DNA of 64,000 nucleotides from assembly GCA_022432975.1 (NCBI GenBank), contig CM039502.1:24078383-24142382 (forward strand), in the 5' to 3' direction. Shown here in pieces: positions 25,920 through 38,174 of the stretch. Source of the DNA: Begonia masoniana (taxonomy: Eukaryota; Streptophyta; Magnoliopsida; Cucurbitales; Begoniaceae). The notes under the pieces were generated by a model, which was not told the DNA's origin, did no database searches, and saw nothing but the letters and a program-made list of their open reading frames with translations. Every line of letters starts with the position of its first letter. The stretch's first letter is position 1. Position numbers and translations under genes: made by a program.

Positions 25920-27290
25920 CCATTCACAGATTATTACTTTAAATCCTGTCATCGACGTGGCAATCTAAAATTAGGTGAAATATATTTCACTCCTAAACAT
26001 TGGCTTATTTGGGACAGGCCCAGCCCTTGTGCCTCCGAGGTAGGCGGCACTGACTAGCCCTTAGCCGAGATAATGTTAAGTTTAAACTCTACATCTAACT
26101 TTTCTACATCTAACTTTTTAACATGTTGTTAGTTAGTTAATGTTATTAAGATCTTACTTTAACTATTTGTTATTATATCAATCAACGAATATCACATCAA
26201 TCGATAAAAAATAGAGTGTAGATAGTAAACACGACGTACTATTTGACATTTGATACACACTAAACTTCAAATTCATGAGTAAATAGATCTCTAACATTAA
26301 AAAATCACATAATTTACATGTGCTTGATCATTAAGATATTATTTCGTCCAGACCGAGAATGCTTTCTCTCGATCGCTCATTGTTTTTGTTATTCTACTTC
26401 ATCTCCAAATCTGATTGTGAGCTTTACCGTCTTTCTAAATGTCAATCGTTCGTCCTTTGAAACGATAGTAGACGAAACCGAGAGCGAATTCCAGAGATTA
26501 GGGATTGCTCATTTGGGGCTCATCAAATTAAGAGACTAAGAATGAGGTTGGTTAGAGGGAGTTTTGAATGGCCCATACTTAGGGTTTTGAGGTGTTGAAA
26601 ATAAAAACTAAGATTCAGAGGGGATTGGTCCTTTGGGTCTCATCAAATTGACTAATTGTGCAATGATTGTTCTTCCTCCTTTTAAGCAACTTGCAGTCTC
26701 AAAAAAATGGCTTTTTTTTTTTTTTTTTTTTTTGTTTTGAAAGTGAAACTCAACCAATCTAATTCTTTTGCACTTGTTTTTGGGAGAGAGCTTCATAGAA
26801 TATTTATTTAAATAATTATTTTTTTTTAATTTTTGGATGGTTTCATTTGTTATTAGAATGATTATTAAGCTGAAAGATGAGACATAATCGATAAATTTTA
26901 AATAATATAGTAACATGTCAATTGTCATTTTCTCATTCGTTCAATAATTCTTAGACGAAAAATAGATTTGTTCATAATTGTTATAGAACCAACTATAAAT
27001 TACATTATTACTTATTTTCATAATTAATTTTGAGATATGATAATCACGAAATTAAGTTATTTTAATAGAAATTATCGTTTATAATAATATTCGAGAAATG
27101 GTAATTTTGCTTATGATTATATTTACCCTACTATATATATATGTATATATATAACACTACACTAGAGATTTTGTTGTATTTTTGAAGAAAAAACAACTAA
27201 TCCTTGTACAAGGAGTTGACATCCCCTGTTAGAAAAACATTCCTCTTATAAATTGAAATATAAGAAATGAGGAAACTCCTGGATCAAGAT
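25920..27290. other. Upstream flank of the bZIP gene, no further gene
   Basis: AT-rich DNA with a poly(T) run at about 26709-26732, two related ~50-base segments (near 26500 and 26620, 'ttgggKctcatcaaattRa'), and TA-rich sequence near 27130. No coding region is supported. Confidence 0.5.
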
Positions 27291-28592
27291 TGTAACGACC
27301 TCAAAATTTATTTTTATTTATCTCTAATTTGAAACCTCAAATTTTTTTCAAATTAATTTTCAAATCAGATCGTTAAAAAATTCTAATTTTCTAAATTCTT
27401 GAAATTAGCAGAAATTATTTATTATGCAGAAGCTTGAAATCAACTTTAAATATTAAATACTAAGCAACATTAAATAAAACTTCACTTATTAATTCGAAAA
27501 TAATAACTTAGTTTAATAAAAAAAAATCCAACAGCTGATTAACAAAATGAAATTAAATGCAACTAAATGTATAAAATCTTTTTAACGATAGAAAATCATA
27601 ACTTCAGCTTTTATTCAAGATTAATGTCAACTTCTTCCTCTATATGCTCGCCCGCCTCTGGAGGATTCTGGATCAGCGCCAGTTCTTCCTCAGATAAAAA
27701 TTCACCTACATCGCAAGTTACAAAACGGTGAGAAAAACTCAATAAGTGAAAATACGTGCAAGTTGCAAAACATTTACTTTTACCGAATCCTGTTAACTGT
27801 TACAAACTGGTTGGAACCCAACCTTCTTTTAAGACTTAGTCATCTCATGACTTCGTCATCTTTTACTTTTACTTTTACTTTTAAGGTTCAAGCTCTTGCT
27901 ATCACGTATTTGCCATCAATTTCATCATTTTTATACACATGACAATGTCCTACCCATTTTATCTTTTTTAAAAAAATTTATGTTAATGCTCTAACATGTG
28001 TGCTCAAACATCGAAAATGTGTGATAAAATAAAACAATAATAAAGAAAATAATATTTATCTGAGTTTTTCTCACCGTTTTATAACTTGTAATGTAGGTGA
28101 ATTTTTATCTGAAGAAGAACTAGCGCTGATCGAGAATCCTCTAGAGACGGGCGAGCATACAGAGGAAGAAGTTGACATTGGTCTTGAATTAAAGCTAAAG
28201 TTATGATTTTCTATCGTTAAAAAGATTTTATACATTTAGTTGCATTTAATTTCATTTTGTTATTCAACTGTTGGTTTTTTTTTTATTAAACTACGTTATT
28301 GTTTTCAAATTAATAAGTGAGATTTTATTTAATGTTGCTTAATATTTAATATTTAAAGTTGATTTCAAGTATTAAACTACGTTATTGTTTTCAAATTAAT
28401 AAGTGAGATTTTATTTAATGTTGCTTAATATTTAATATTTAAAGTTGATTTCAAGCTTCTGCATAATAAATAATTTCTAATAATTTCAAGAATTTTGAAC
28501 TAAGAAAATTGGGACTTTGTAATAATCCGATTTGAAAATCAATTTGGGAAAAATTTTAGGGTTTCAAATTGATAAATTTTGGAGTCGTTACA
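27291..28592 (+). mobile_element. LTR-like element arranged as a long inverted repeat
   Basis: It starts TGTAACGACCTC and ends GAGTCGTTACA, like the other LTRs here. Unlike them, the left ~450 bp (27291-27745) is an inverted copy of the right ~530 bp (28060-28592). Identity by eye is about 80% or more, with a ~300 bp unique centre. The right arm carries an ~86-bp tandem duplication (about 28289-28455). Directly after 28592 comes TAGTATTAGAGC, a one-step decayed version of the Met-tRNA primer site, so this is probably a 5' LTR. The inner edges of the arms are ACCTACATCGCAAG and the reverse of CTTGTAATGTAGGT, the same arms that flank intron 2 in normal LTRs here. No matching target duplication was found, because the other end of the element is not visible. 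Confidence 0.7.
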
Positions 28593-28878
28593 ATTAGTAT
28601 TAGAGCACCAAGGTTTTAAAACAGTTATGTAGACTACTCTGTATGTTCATCATCCATCTGGAAGATTGTCGACCAGCAAGCTAGTCTGTATTAAAATTTA
28701 TATTTTGATAAAAATATGTTAGATAATATTGTAGTACATTTAAAAAATAATAATAATAATACTACAAGTATATAATATAGATTTTCCTAAAATAAAATCA
28801 TTGTGATGTAGACTATGGTCAACCATAGAGGAAATAGAAATGATCGGGATGCTATACTCGATCGGATGATGATGAGCT
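28593..28878 (+). pseudogene. Decayed primer site and gag start after the inverted LTR
   Basis: Position 28596 onward resembles TGGTATCAGAGC with G-to-A and C-to-T changes. An ATG at 28813 opens a short gag-like N terminus (MVNHRGNRNDRDAI) that ends where unrelated sequence begins near 28878. Only the very start of the internal region is left. Confidence 0.45.
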
Positions 28879-30866
28879 ACGGGGGTGCTAAATGGGATGA
28901 GATGGCATGCGGAAGACAGAAAATAAACAAGAGGATCGGTGCTCTAAGGAACACCCCAAAACAACGATAAACAGAGCAACAGAAAATGAAAATTGTGAGG
29001 GGGAGAGAAGAGATACCGAGCTTTCCAGGAAGTGGGAGTCGCTCAGAATGGTGCGGAAATGATGGAGGAGGGGAAATGAAGGCCCTATGCCGACCCAGAA
29101 ACGACTAGGCGTTTTGGGTGACAAAATTCCTTCGTTGCCGGCGGAGGGAGCAATGGTGTTCGCCCTTTCTCCTTGATTCAATTGCTTGGAAGAAGAAGAG
29201 GAGGACTAAGAACACCCCCTAGCAACCACAAGCTCGGAAATTTCCAAATATTCAACTGATTGGCTAAACGATTACAGAGGTGGAAGAGGAGCTTAAATAA
29301 CAGAAGAGAATTGGCGAAGAAGGAGGAGAAGATCGCGGCGAAAAAGCATTGGGCAACGGCTAGAAAAATAGCTGTTGGTGCGCTCTGCAGAACGCTGGCG
29401 GTTCGGTCTGCTGATAAATGTCACCAGACTGGTTCAGCTCTCTTGCACTTTTGTTCATCTTTAATTTACCTTGGTTCAGCCTGGTTCATGCTTTGTTTAG
29501 CTAGTTCAGCCTTGGTTCCACTTGGTTCGACCGGTTCAGCATTCTTTTGGCCTTCGTTCACTTGGTTCAGCTTTTGGTTCATCTTGGTTTAGCACCCCCT
29601 TTTAAAGACTATTACAAACATACATTCTAAAAGGCTAAAGTTTGCCAAATAACTAGTTTTAAATAAAACTAAAGTTTCCTAAAAATATACAAATTAAATA
29701 CAAGGCTTGTTTATATAATTTGAATTAAAGGAAAATAAATTCCTTCTTCATTGATTTCTTTCCAAGCCTTGAGAAGTCAATTACCTACAAAATTCCACAA
29801 GTCCATTAGTTAGATAAAATAGATAAAATAAATACATACCTTGACTTGTGCTCGATGGATCGAGGTCGTGCGCATATCATCCCATTCCGGTTCTTGAGGA
29901 TTTGACCTCAAATCTAATGAGTGAATTTTATGGAGAATGTTACAACACTTGGGATAAAAATTCTACTAAAAATACTTAAGCACAATCCATAGTAGGCACA
30001 AAAACATAGTTATCCTAAAGTTAAAAAACCATTTTAAATGGTAACAAAATGTCAAAACCGAATTGTTCATTTTATCAATTGGACAACAAACATACAAGAT
30101 AAAAACAAGTTTTAAACAAAGTTGAACAATCCATTTTATATGCTAAACAATCAAGGTAATTATTGAATCCAAATGAAAATCATTCTTTAGAAAAGAAGGA
30201 AAACACTTGACTCAATTAGTTAAAATTCATAAAAAAAAAGTAAGAGTTTAAAATCAAGTTTAGCATAAGTTCATTCTAAATTTAAAACTCATTGAAAAAA
30301 ATTTTCACTAAAATTTGAGTTAGTATCCATCAATTAAAATAGGCAACATATTGCAACAAAATCTTTCTTCCTAGTTCTATCCATCAAGATAAGCATAGGC
30401 AATAATTTAAGCATGACATTCAAAATAATAAGAACTATCAAAGAGTTTTCACAAGCAATCCAAAATCATCCAACTAAGCTCTATATCAATCCAAAAATTA
30501 TTCAAGAGATCATTGGAACATACCTTATTGCCGGAAATTGTTCCAACTCCTTGGCTTATCCATAGCCAATGCTCAAAATGGAGTGGGAAGCTAAAGAAAC
30601 CTCAAATGGTCTTCTGCCTTTCCAATCATAAAAACAAGAAGGCAAACAATATGTATATATTTTGATTTTACATTTACCTTGGCCAATAGCAAATCAACTA
30701 ATTGACCAAGCACTAGATTCTAAAGACAAACAAACAAACAACACAAACAAGCAAACAACACAAACAAAGTGGTTTGGTTGGGTACCAATCGCTAATTAGA
30801 TCAAAGATTAGTCATGCATACCTCATGCTACTAACCAAAGATTTAATTCACAATTAGCACAACAAC
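28879..30866. other. Unclassified retroelement-derived sequence
   Basis: Contains a region with many 'ggttcagc/ttggttc' words (29380-29590), a splice-like 'caagtcaaggtatg' on the minus strand near 29850, and at about 29930-29945 'GGAGAATGTTACAAC', which resembles a decayed purine tract plus LTR start. From there AT-rich sequence leads up to the insertion point of the next element at 30866 and resumes after 62610. I could not establish both ends of an element. Confidence 0.35.
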
Positions 30867-30937
30867 TGTAGCAACCGGTATTGTCCACCTTATTTAATTA
30901 ATAACGTCATTTTGTAACTTTTATTTTTATGGAATTT

Positions 30938-33196
30938 TGTAACACCCGGTTTCATTGAACCAATTTACTTAACCAACTTGTAGTGTACGGTTTTATGAAT
31001 AAAATTGGGAGAATTAGTGATTAGGTTAATAAATGACTAAATAATGGCATAATGGTAAATAGAGAATTATAGTGATAACCTATTTAAGGAAAGAGGTTTT
31101 GTGATTAATGCACTGTAGCCGCCACTATTTTCCATACTCTCTCTCTATGTATTCAGCTCAAGCTCAGCAGAGCTCTCTAGGCGATTCCCTCTCCGATTTT
31201 TCTCCAAACTAGGTGAGTCTACTTCGATTTCGTGTTACATTGTAACTAGTGATGGTAGAGAGGAGTATAGATGTGAGCTTTGGTGAATGCTGTAGGTAGG
31301 AGTTAGTTTCGGTTTTGTGGTGAATCGGGAATGCACGATTATTAGAGTTCTAAGTTAGCTACCTTAGGTTTTCGAATGGTTTAGAATGAGGTATAGTGAA
31401 GATTGAATTAATGATCTGTTTATAATTTTAGGTGAGCAAACTCCCGAAATATCTTACAACCCAACAATCCCCAGGAGACAAGGTAAGTGGAGTATGCATG
31501 TGCCTTCGGGCCTACATCACAAAACAGTAGGATTATGTATGTTGAATTTGTCCGTATGTCATGCATCATATTTTGAAAGAATACGAAAATGGATTTACAT
31601 ATATTAACATGGTAAGAAATGAACAGATTGCAACAGATAAACTATTAAGGGAACTAATCTGCCCCTTAACTTATGAAGGAATTTATAACTTTGGGAAAAT
31701 TGATCTGCTTCTCAATGGAATTTAGGATTAGATCAGCTGTTAAGGGAACTAATCCGCCCCTTAATTTATAAAGAGGATGTCTGACTTTGGAAAAATTGAT
31801 CCAACTCCCAATGGAACCGAGGGATCAGATCAGTGAAAGAATGTAAATGCAACTGAGATGTGAAAGTAGAAACTGCATGCTTAGGATTTATGTTTCAGCA
31901 TTTCATTTCATCATTGCTTCACTTATTTAGCATTAGGCTAATAGATGAGTTTTGTGATGTAACTGAAGAAGCCTCAGAAGGTGTGTTCTCTGAGCATGTT
32001 GAGGACTAGGCTGGTTGGTGGAGCACTTCAATGCCACGGTTTGGTGTTCTGGTGAGGTGGTTTAACTATTGTCTATTTATGAAGTTTTAGTGGTTAAGTG
32101 ACTTGTGGAAGTATGCAGAGAGTTTTACTAACATTAATAGTTCTGATGTTTTTAACAACTTTATGGTTTTCTTGTTATGAGCATGAAAAACATGATTTGG
32201 TTTAGAGGTAGTTGCTTTGCTGGATATTTTTAGAAAGTTGTGGATTTATGTTGTTTTGAATGATTTTTAGTAAAATGTTCAAGCTCTTTTGGTAGTCGGA
32301 GTTTTCTTTGTTTAGAGTGAAAATGGTTATTATGCTGTTATGTTGAGTGTTTTGTCTATCGGTGGATGTAGTCCACCGGTGGATGTTGAGTGTTTGTCTA
32401 TCGGTGGATGTAGTCCACCGGTGGATGTTGAGTGTTTTCCGTTTTGTGACCAGTGGATGTGAGCGTAGGAGTGAGTATTAGATTTTTTTCGTTTGTGACT
32501 GGTGGATGTGTGCGTAGGAGTGAGTATTAGATTTTTGTCATTTGTGACCGGTGGATGTGTGCGTAGGAGTGAGTATTAGATTTTTGTCGTTTTGTGACCA
32601 ATGGATGTGAGCGTAGGAGTGAGTATTAGATTTTTATCGTTTGTGACCGGTGGATGTGTGCGTAGGAGTGAGTATTATATTTTTTGTTTTTTGTGACCGG
32701 TGGATGTGAGCGTAGGAGTGAGTATTAGATTTTTGTCGTTTGTGATTGGTGGATGCTGAGGGTTACTGTCGTTCGAAGGATTCGATCGGTGGACGCGAGC
32801 GGTGGCTGTGGGTAGTCGACATGTCGCGCGACTGACACTATTTAGCGGTGGATGCCTTCTATTTCCACCTCTACCGCTGAGACTATTTTATTTCTGCTTC
32901 TCCCGCTGACACTGTTTAACGGTAGATGCCTTTTTTTTTGTTTCTATTTCTATCGCTGGAACTGTTCAGCGGTGGACGTGTTTTATTTTGTTTTGTTTTC
33001 TTTCAACCAATTGTCTTAAATATTTTAATTAAATTAATAAATGTTGTTTATACAAATGAATTTCCACTGCAAGTTTTAACGTTTATAAAGGTCAAACTTT
33101 GACTGTTGAGCGAAAAGTTGAACTTTTCTCAGAATGTCATAGTATGGTTCAAATTTATGAGTAGCGAATCAGATTTATATAATTCGGGGCGTTACA
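30938..33196 (+). repeat. 5' LTR of the Tekay-type element
   Basis: TGTAACACCCGG...GGGGCGTTACA, 2259 bp. TATTTAAGG near 31080 is the likely core promoter. A leader exon ends at the donor after 31212; a 51-nt micro-exon spans 31432-31482 and is followed by GTAAGT. CCTACATCACAAAAC is at 31511-31525. Its partner at 31949-31962 now reads GTTTTGTGATGTAA, so the AG acceptor has mutated in this LTR while it is intact in the 3' LTR. Two degenerate 'GGATCAGATCAG...TTAAGGGAACTAATCCGCC' modules follow each other at 31660-31840. A ~60-bp minisatellite fills 32350-32760. Confidence 0.9.
32350..32760 (+). repeat. CGGTGGATG minisatellite in the 5' LTR
   Basis: About seven units of ~60 bp ('gaccggtggatgtgtgcg', 'taggagtgagtattag'), preceded by shorter units with the self-complementary word TCCACCGGTGGA. 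The equivalent array in the 3' LTR lies at about 59600-60080 and has a different number of units. Confidence 0.85.
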
Positions 33197-33199
33197 GTA

Positions 33200-33210
33200 T
33201 GGTATCAGAG
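33200..33210 (+). promoter_or_regulatory. Primer binding site for initiator Met-tRNA
   Basis: TGGTATCAGAG, three bases after the 5' LTR, matches the 3' end complement of plant initiator methionine tRNA, the standard primer for Ty3 chromoviruses and many other plant LTR elements. Confidence 0.9.
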
Positions 33211-33436
33211 ACATTCAGTTAAACCGTTCAAAAGATTGCTCATCAGTGCCAATCGTTGCATGGAATTACTTCAACAACTGTAAGTGTTTATGTTAACCTT
33301 AGCTATTAGATATTTATGAGAGCAATTAACCTTGTCCAGGAATATAACAAAATGGCTAGACGACCAGGAAGACCAAGGGTACTGAGAGAGATGCCAAATT
33401 TGAGAAGTGAGGAAGATCCTAGCATAATTAGGTAGC

Positions 33437-35177
33437 TGATAACTCTTAAATTAGAGTTATTTTATATGGTATTTAATTGATAAAACTTGTATGATTTGAG
33501 TGAATGTATAAAGAAATTGGTATTAATTTAATACAATTGCTATGTAATGCTGCAACATTTGTGTTTTGATGAATTCAACTTATTTTATACAGATTTTCTC
33601 TTAAAAGCAGATTTTGTATCTTCAATTTAAATTTTATATTTTCATATTTAAATGCCAAAATAATAGCGGGAAAAATCAAGTTCAAAAGTTGAATTTTTTA
33701 GAGAAAATTATGGTTACCTAAAATAGAGGATTTATTTTGGTTGTAAAATTGATACAGAATACGAAGAAGAGAGAGCGGAGACTACTACAATTAAGGAAGA
33801 TCAAATAGGTTGAAGATTTTGTGGAGAAAATAAAGAGATCCTGAAAAGCTGGGCAGCGGAATAAAGTATTCTGGGCAGCGGTAGATGTAAAGAAAATATG
33901 GCAGAAATCAATGTTAATAAGGGCAGCATTCGGATGATGGCAAAAGCTGGGCATCAGCTGATGTAAAGAAAATAAGGCATCGGCAGATGTAAAGAAAATA
34001 GGGCAGCACTAGAAGACAAATCCAACGGTAGAAGCTGAAAGACAAAAACAGGGCAGCAGATGATTTAAAGAAGGAAGCTGGGCAGCGGAAGATGCTGAAA
34101 GAAAAGAAATAGTAAGGGCAGCGGAAGACGTGATGAATGGGCAGCACTAGATGACAAAACTGGAGGTGGCATGCAGAAAAGGACAAAAAGAAAATAAATC
34201 TAAACTAATTGGAAGAAGAAGATCTGGGCATTATGGAAACACGTGGAACAAGAAGCCAATGAGAGAGAAAGCTATTTTGAATAAAGGTGAAACAATAAAA
34301 ACAAATAAAATTTGGAGAGAGGAATTGAAGATTTTGCTGCTGGAATTTAGGAAGAGAAAATGCAAAAACAAAAAGGGGAGATTATAAGGGTGTGACTACT
34401 GGCTGGAGAAGGAGAGCTCCAGAGGAGGAAGACGACATTCCTCTGCTTTTTCTTCTTCTCTTATTTTTATTATTTTTATGTTATTGTTTTTATTTTTTTA
34501 TGACGTCGAGTAGTTAAACAATTTACTTGGTTAGGACGATAGTATTCGTTACGGTATTTTGCTACGATCTCGGTTTTGTTTATGCAATTGTTTATTGAAC
34601 AATTATTTGTGATGTTCCTTGTTTAAGTCAGATCATATCGATAGATAGGTTGACGATTCATGTTTATATTGTATCGACAGATAGATATAAATTTTTAGAT
34701 GCACGAATAATTAATCGGATTAAATTGTTACAACGTAGTTAGCAGTAATTCGATTGGCGATAAGAATGGAGCATATAGGAAATTCAATATTAGTTACATT
34801 CCTTCAAGGTAGAAAGAAATTCTAAATTGAATTTACCTAGGAAATTCGAAAGAATCCTAGAAATATTTTTATTCTTGCTGTTCATAAACAATACTGCAGA
34901 GCATTACCAGAGCATCAGTGGTAAAATTATCGTAATGAAGAAATCGATCCTAGCCAAGGCTTTTATTCATCGATTTTACCTAGTTTAACTTGCTTTATTT
35001 TATTGCATCATTATTCATATTTTATTTTTAATCTTTATCCAGCAATTTAATATTTTTATAAGATTTTTATAGCGATTAATTCAATTAACAATATCCTCGT
35101 GGGATTGATACTTTACTTACTCTATTACTTCGTTAGCGACACGTGTACTTGCGTGTAAAGGTGTAAAATCACTAACA
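33437..35177 (+). mobile_element. Solo LTR of a different family inserted in gag
   Basis: 1741 bp, TGATAACTCT...ATCACTAACA, flanked by GTAGC (33432-33436) and GCAGC (35178-35182), a 5-bp duplication with one C-to-T change. The gag frame shows that C was the original base. Termini differ from the TGTAAC family; the 3' part ('cctcgtgggattgat', 'cgacacgtgtacttgcgtg') resembles the ends of Tat/Athila-group LTRs, a tentative assignment. The middle (33840-34150) has irregular repeats of 'gggcagcggaagatg'. No coding sequence; the ORFs here are not genes. Confidence 0.8.
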
Positions 35178-35570
35178 GCAGCTGACCGTTTTGGTGCGTC
35201 AGCAAATAGACTTAGTGCGTCAGTAGTCCGACCAGTTAGGAATGCTGTTGAACCGAGAGGTACAAGGAAGTGCCAACTCGAGTTCCAGCAGTGAGCATTC
35301 AGGAGACCGATTCTGGAGGCTACAGCCGCCCACATTTGATGGAAATTCGTCCAATCCGATTATTGCTGAGGAATGGCTTAGGAAAATCGAGAGCATGTTC
35401 AGATGTGCCAACGTCGGAGAAGGAGACAAAGTCACTCTGGCAACGTTCCATTTGGCTGGGGACGCTCAACTTTGGTGGGAAACCATAAAGATCACCATTG
35501 ATGTTCTGGCTATGTCCTGGTCTCAGTTCAAGGAGGTTTTCTATGAGAAATATTTTAACAACACAGTCCA

Positions 35571-38174
35571 TGTAACAACCCTTACCCGTATCCTAATTTT
35601 CCCGTAATATATTTTTTTTATCCTACAGTTTAAGCGGAATTTAAACTAAAATCGAAATCGTTAATATTGTTTGGAAAATCGTTTAAATCAAAGTTGTTAA
35701 ACTATTTAAACAAAACTTAAAACAAATATTTAAAACAATTGAAATAAAACAATTAAAATCAATTAAACCATTGGAAAACGACTTGAGGGGCAAAAAGGGT
35801 AAGCTGCCCGAAATTAGTGTAGCCAATCGATCGGTTACTTGACAGCCGATCGATCGGCTGTCAAAATTTAAGGGGCGATCGATCGCCCCTGTAACAGGCG
35901 ATCGATCGCCTATTACAATTCTTCCCAGCTGATCAATCACCCCAAAAAGGGGCGCTTGATCGGCTACCTCTCTGGAATTTTTCCAGAGAGGTACGTCTTC
36001 ATTGTCGATCGATCGCCACCTTAGGCGATCGATCGGCAAGCTCTTTGAATTCTGAATTCCAGAGAGCTGCTCCTCTCTTTTCTTCCTCTTCCCTTTTCTT
36101 TCTCCATTCACACCCTGCACGCTATATTTATACACACTTCACACATTCTAATTCTCCACACTTTCATCACTTCCTCCTAATACGTTTCCCCCACTAATAA
36201 TCCACACTCCGTCAATCACCTAAGATAAACTCCACCCAAAACGCATTTAAAACGTAACTAGACTTCATAAAAATGAACTGCGTGGTTCGGTTTAAAAACT
36301 AAATAATTCAGCCTGTGTAAAAGAGACTCCAAGTGGTCCCAATACATCTAAATAAAAGGTTTAACAAAACATTTTATAAACAAGTTATCAAAACATCAAA
36401 GCATAAACCTATCAACTAACCAGATTCCCAAACATCCTAATATGTTCAACTATACAATTTTTATCTAGCTATCGTGTTCCCAAAACATACACTTACTTCC
36501 CCACGGGTCAAAACGCACCGACTGTCCAGCGCACTCCCACAGGTCATCCTCCATCAACTGCATCATTCCTCAAGTGGAGGGATCTCGTCCTCACCTTGTT
36601 CAAAGTCACCTACACCATAAAGACACCTATGAGATAAAAATCTCAGTAAATTCTACGTAAATGCTTATGAATGATCATGTATGCTCAATGCTATGAAAAC
36701 CGTCCATGTCATTTCATATATCAGTACGTGTCAGTCTATGGTTATCGGAAACGCTCGACAGATAGATAGGGCACGTCCAGCGGTTAGACAGCCCACACCA
36801 TCTGAAGGGAGGAAAACTCGCCCACCACGGAACGCCAGGTCTGAACCTCATCCTCGATAACCCCATGTCATGGTTGTTTACTGTGATACTTTACTTGCCT
36901 TTACATGCATGTTCTTTTCATGAAATCCGTGCGTAAATTCATTTTCATGACGTTTTTAAAACTATGATGCATGAACAGTTCAATATAACATACATAACGA
37001 GCATACCATCAAAACACTACAAATACCATCAAAACACTATAACAAACAAACTATAGAACAACCGAACCTAAACTACCCAACCGAAATAATCAGACAAAAC
37101 AATGACCAACATAAACGATAAAGCACCAACGTATCCTCAACAACAAACTCGGCTTATGGTGTAGGCCAATCGGCCACAGTAAGTCACGAGAACTTACCTC
37201 GTGCGCGTTAAACTTCAAGCTCCGTCCACGAGCGTCGTTTATCTAAGCAATTCACAACGTCGTCGTTAAAACGAATTCGAACCATTAACGTCCATATTAA
37301 CAAAATTCTTAACTAAGGAAATTTATAAAATTCTAACTTAACTAATAGAGTCATTTTAATAACAATTAACGCTCGATACTTCGAAATCACCATTAACGAG
37401 TTTTTCCAAAAACCCCTAAAATCCTCAAACTTTAACACTTCTCACAAATCGACTTAACTTCATCCAATAACGTTCAATACGTCCATTACATCCACAACTA
37501 CGGTAAACCTATCGATTTCAAACCCTAAATCACGTTTTTAACGAAACCCTAAACGAACCCTAATCGATTAAACTCCGTAAAAATAGAAATAAACTTTCCT
37601 AAAACCTTAGAATCGTACCTAGGGTCGGGATTGGAGAAGAAAACGTGAAGAATCGGAGGTTGATCGGAGAGGAATCGCCGTTGGAAGGGAGAGATCGCCG
37701 TGAGGGAAGAAATCATTGCCGAGAGAAAACACAGAGGAATCGTGAAGTGGTGGAGGAAGAAGAGAAAAATGTGATTTTAATAAATTTTTGACTTTACAAA
37801 TTACCATTTCGCCTTCCTTTGATTTTCTATTTGTTTCTTCCTTTGTTTCGTTATTTAGCTAATGATTCGGTTTCTCCAAATTTTCTTATTTCGCCAATGA
37901 TTCCGACTTATTACTAGAGTTCCATTAAAACTGTCTGTTCACAATTTGGACCCCGTTTACTATTTTTACCAAAGTATCCTTTATATTACGATAAACGTAA
38001 TTCTCGTAAAATTAGCGTTAAACTCCTAAAATTTCTGAAATTTTCTTAAAGTCCTTATTAATTATTAGGATCGTAATAACACTTTCTTTTCACGAAACCG
38101 ACCTAATTGACATAATTACAAAAATGCCATTACATTGTTAATTTACAAAATCCCGTAAAGAACTGGGTGTTACA
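35571..38174 (-). mobile_element. Solo LTR inserted in gag, opposite orientation
   Basis: 2604 bp, flanked by GTCCA (35566-35570) and GTCTA (38175-38179). Read on the minus strand: TGTAACACCCAG at 38174, donor after 37619, a 45-nt micro-exon 37242-37198, GTAAGT, hairpin GGCCGATTGGCC (37175-37164), CCTACACCATAA (37165-37154), then far downstream its exact complement TTATGGTGTAGG (36620-36609) containing the acceptor. A hairpin TGAGAT-TTTT-ATCTCA precedes the acceptor at about 36631-36646. Cluster of GATCGATC palindromes near the 3' end. It shares ancestry with the LTR at 39897-42753, whose micro-exon is also 45 nt. Confidence 0.85.
35822..36045. repeat. Cluster of GATCGATC-centred perfect palindromes
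   Basis: A 26-bp perfect palindrome at 35839-35864, a 20-bp one at 35871-35890 (AGGGGCGATCGATCGCCCCT), a 16-bp one at 35896-35911, and further partial copies at 36005-36040, all centred on GATCGATC. They lie in the 3' part of the minus-strand solo LTR. Confidence 0.85.
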
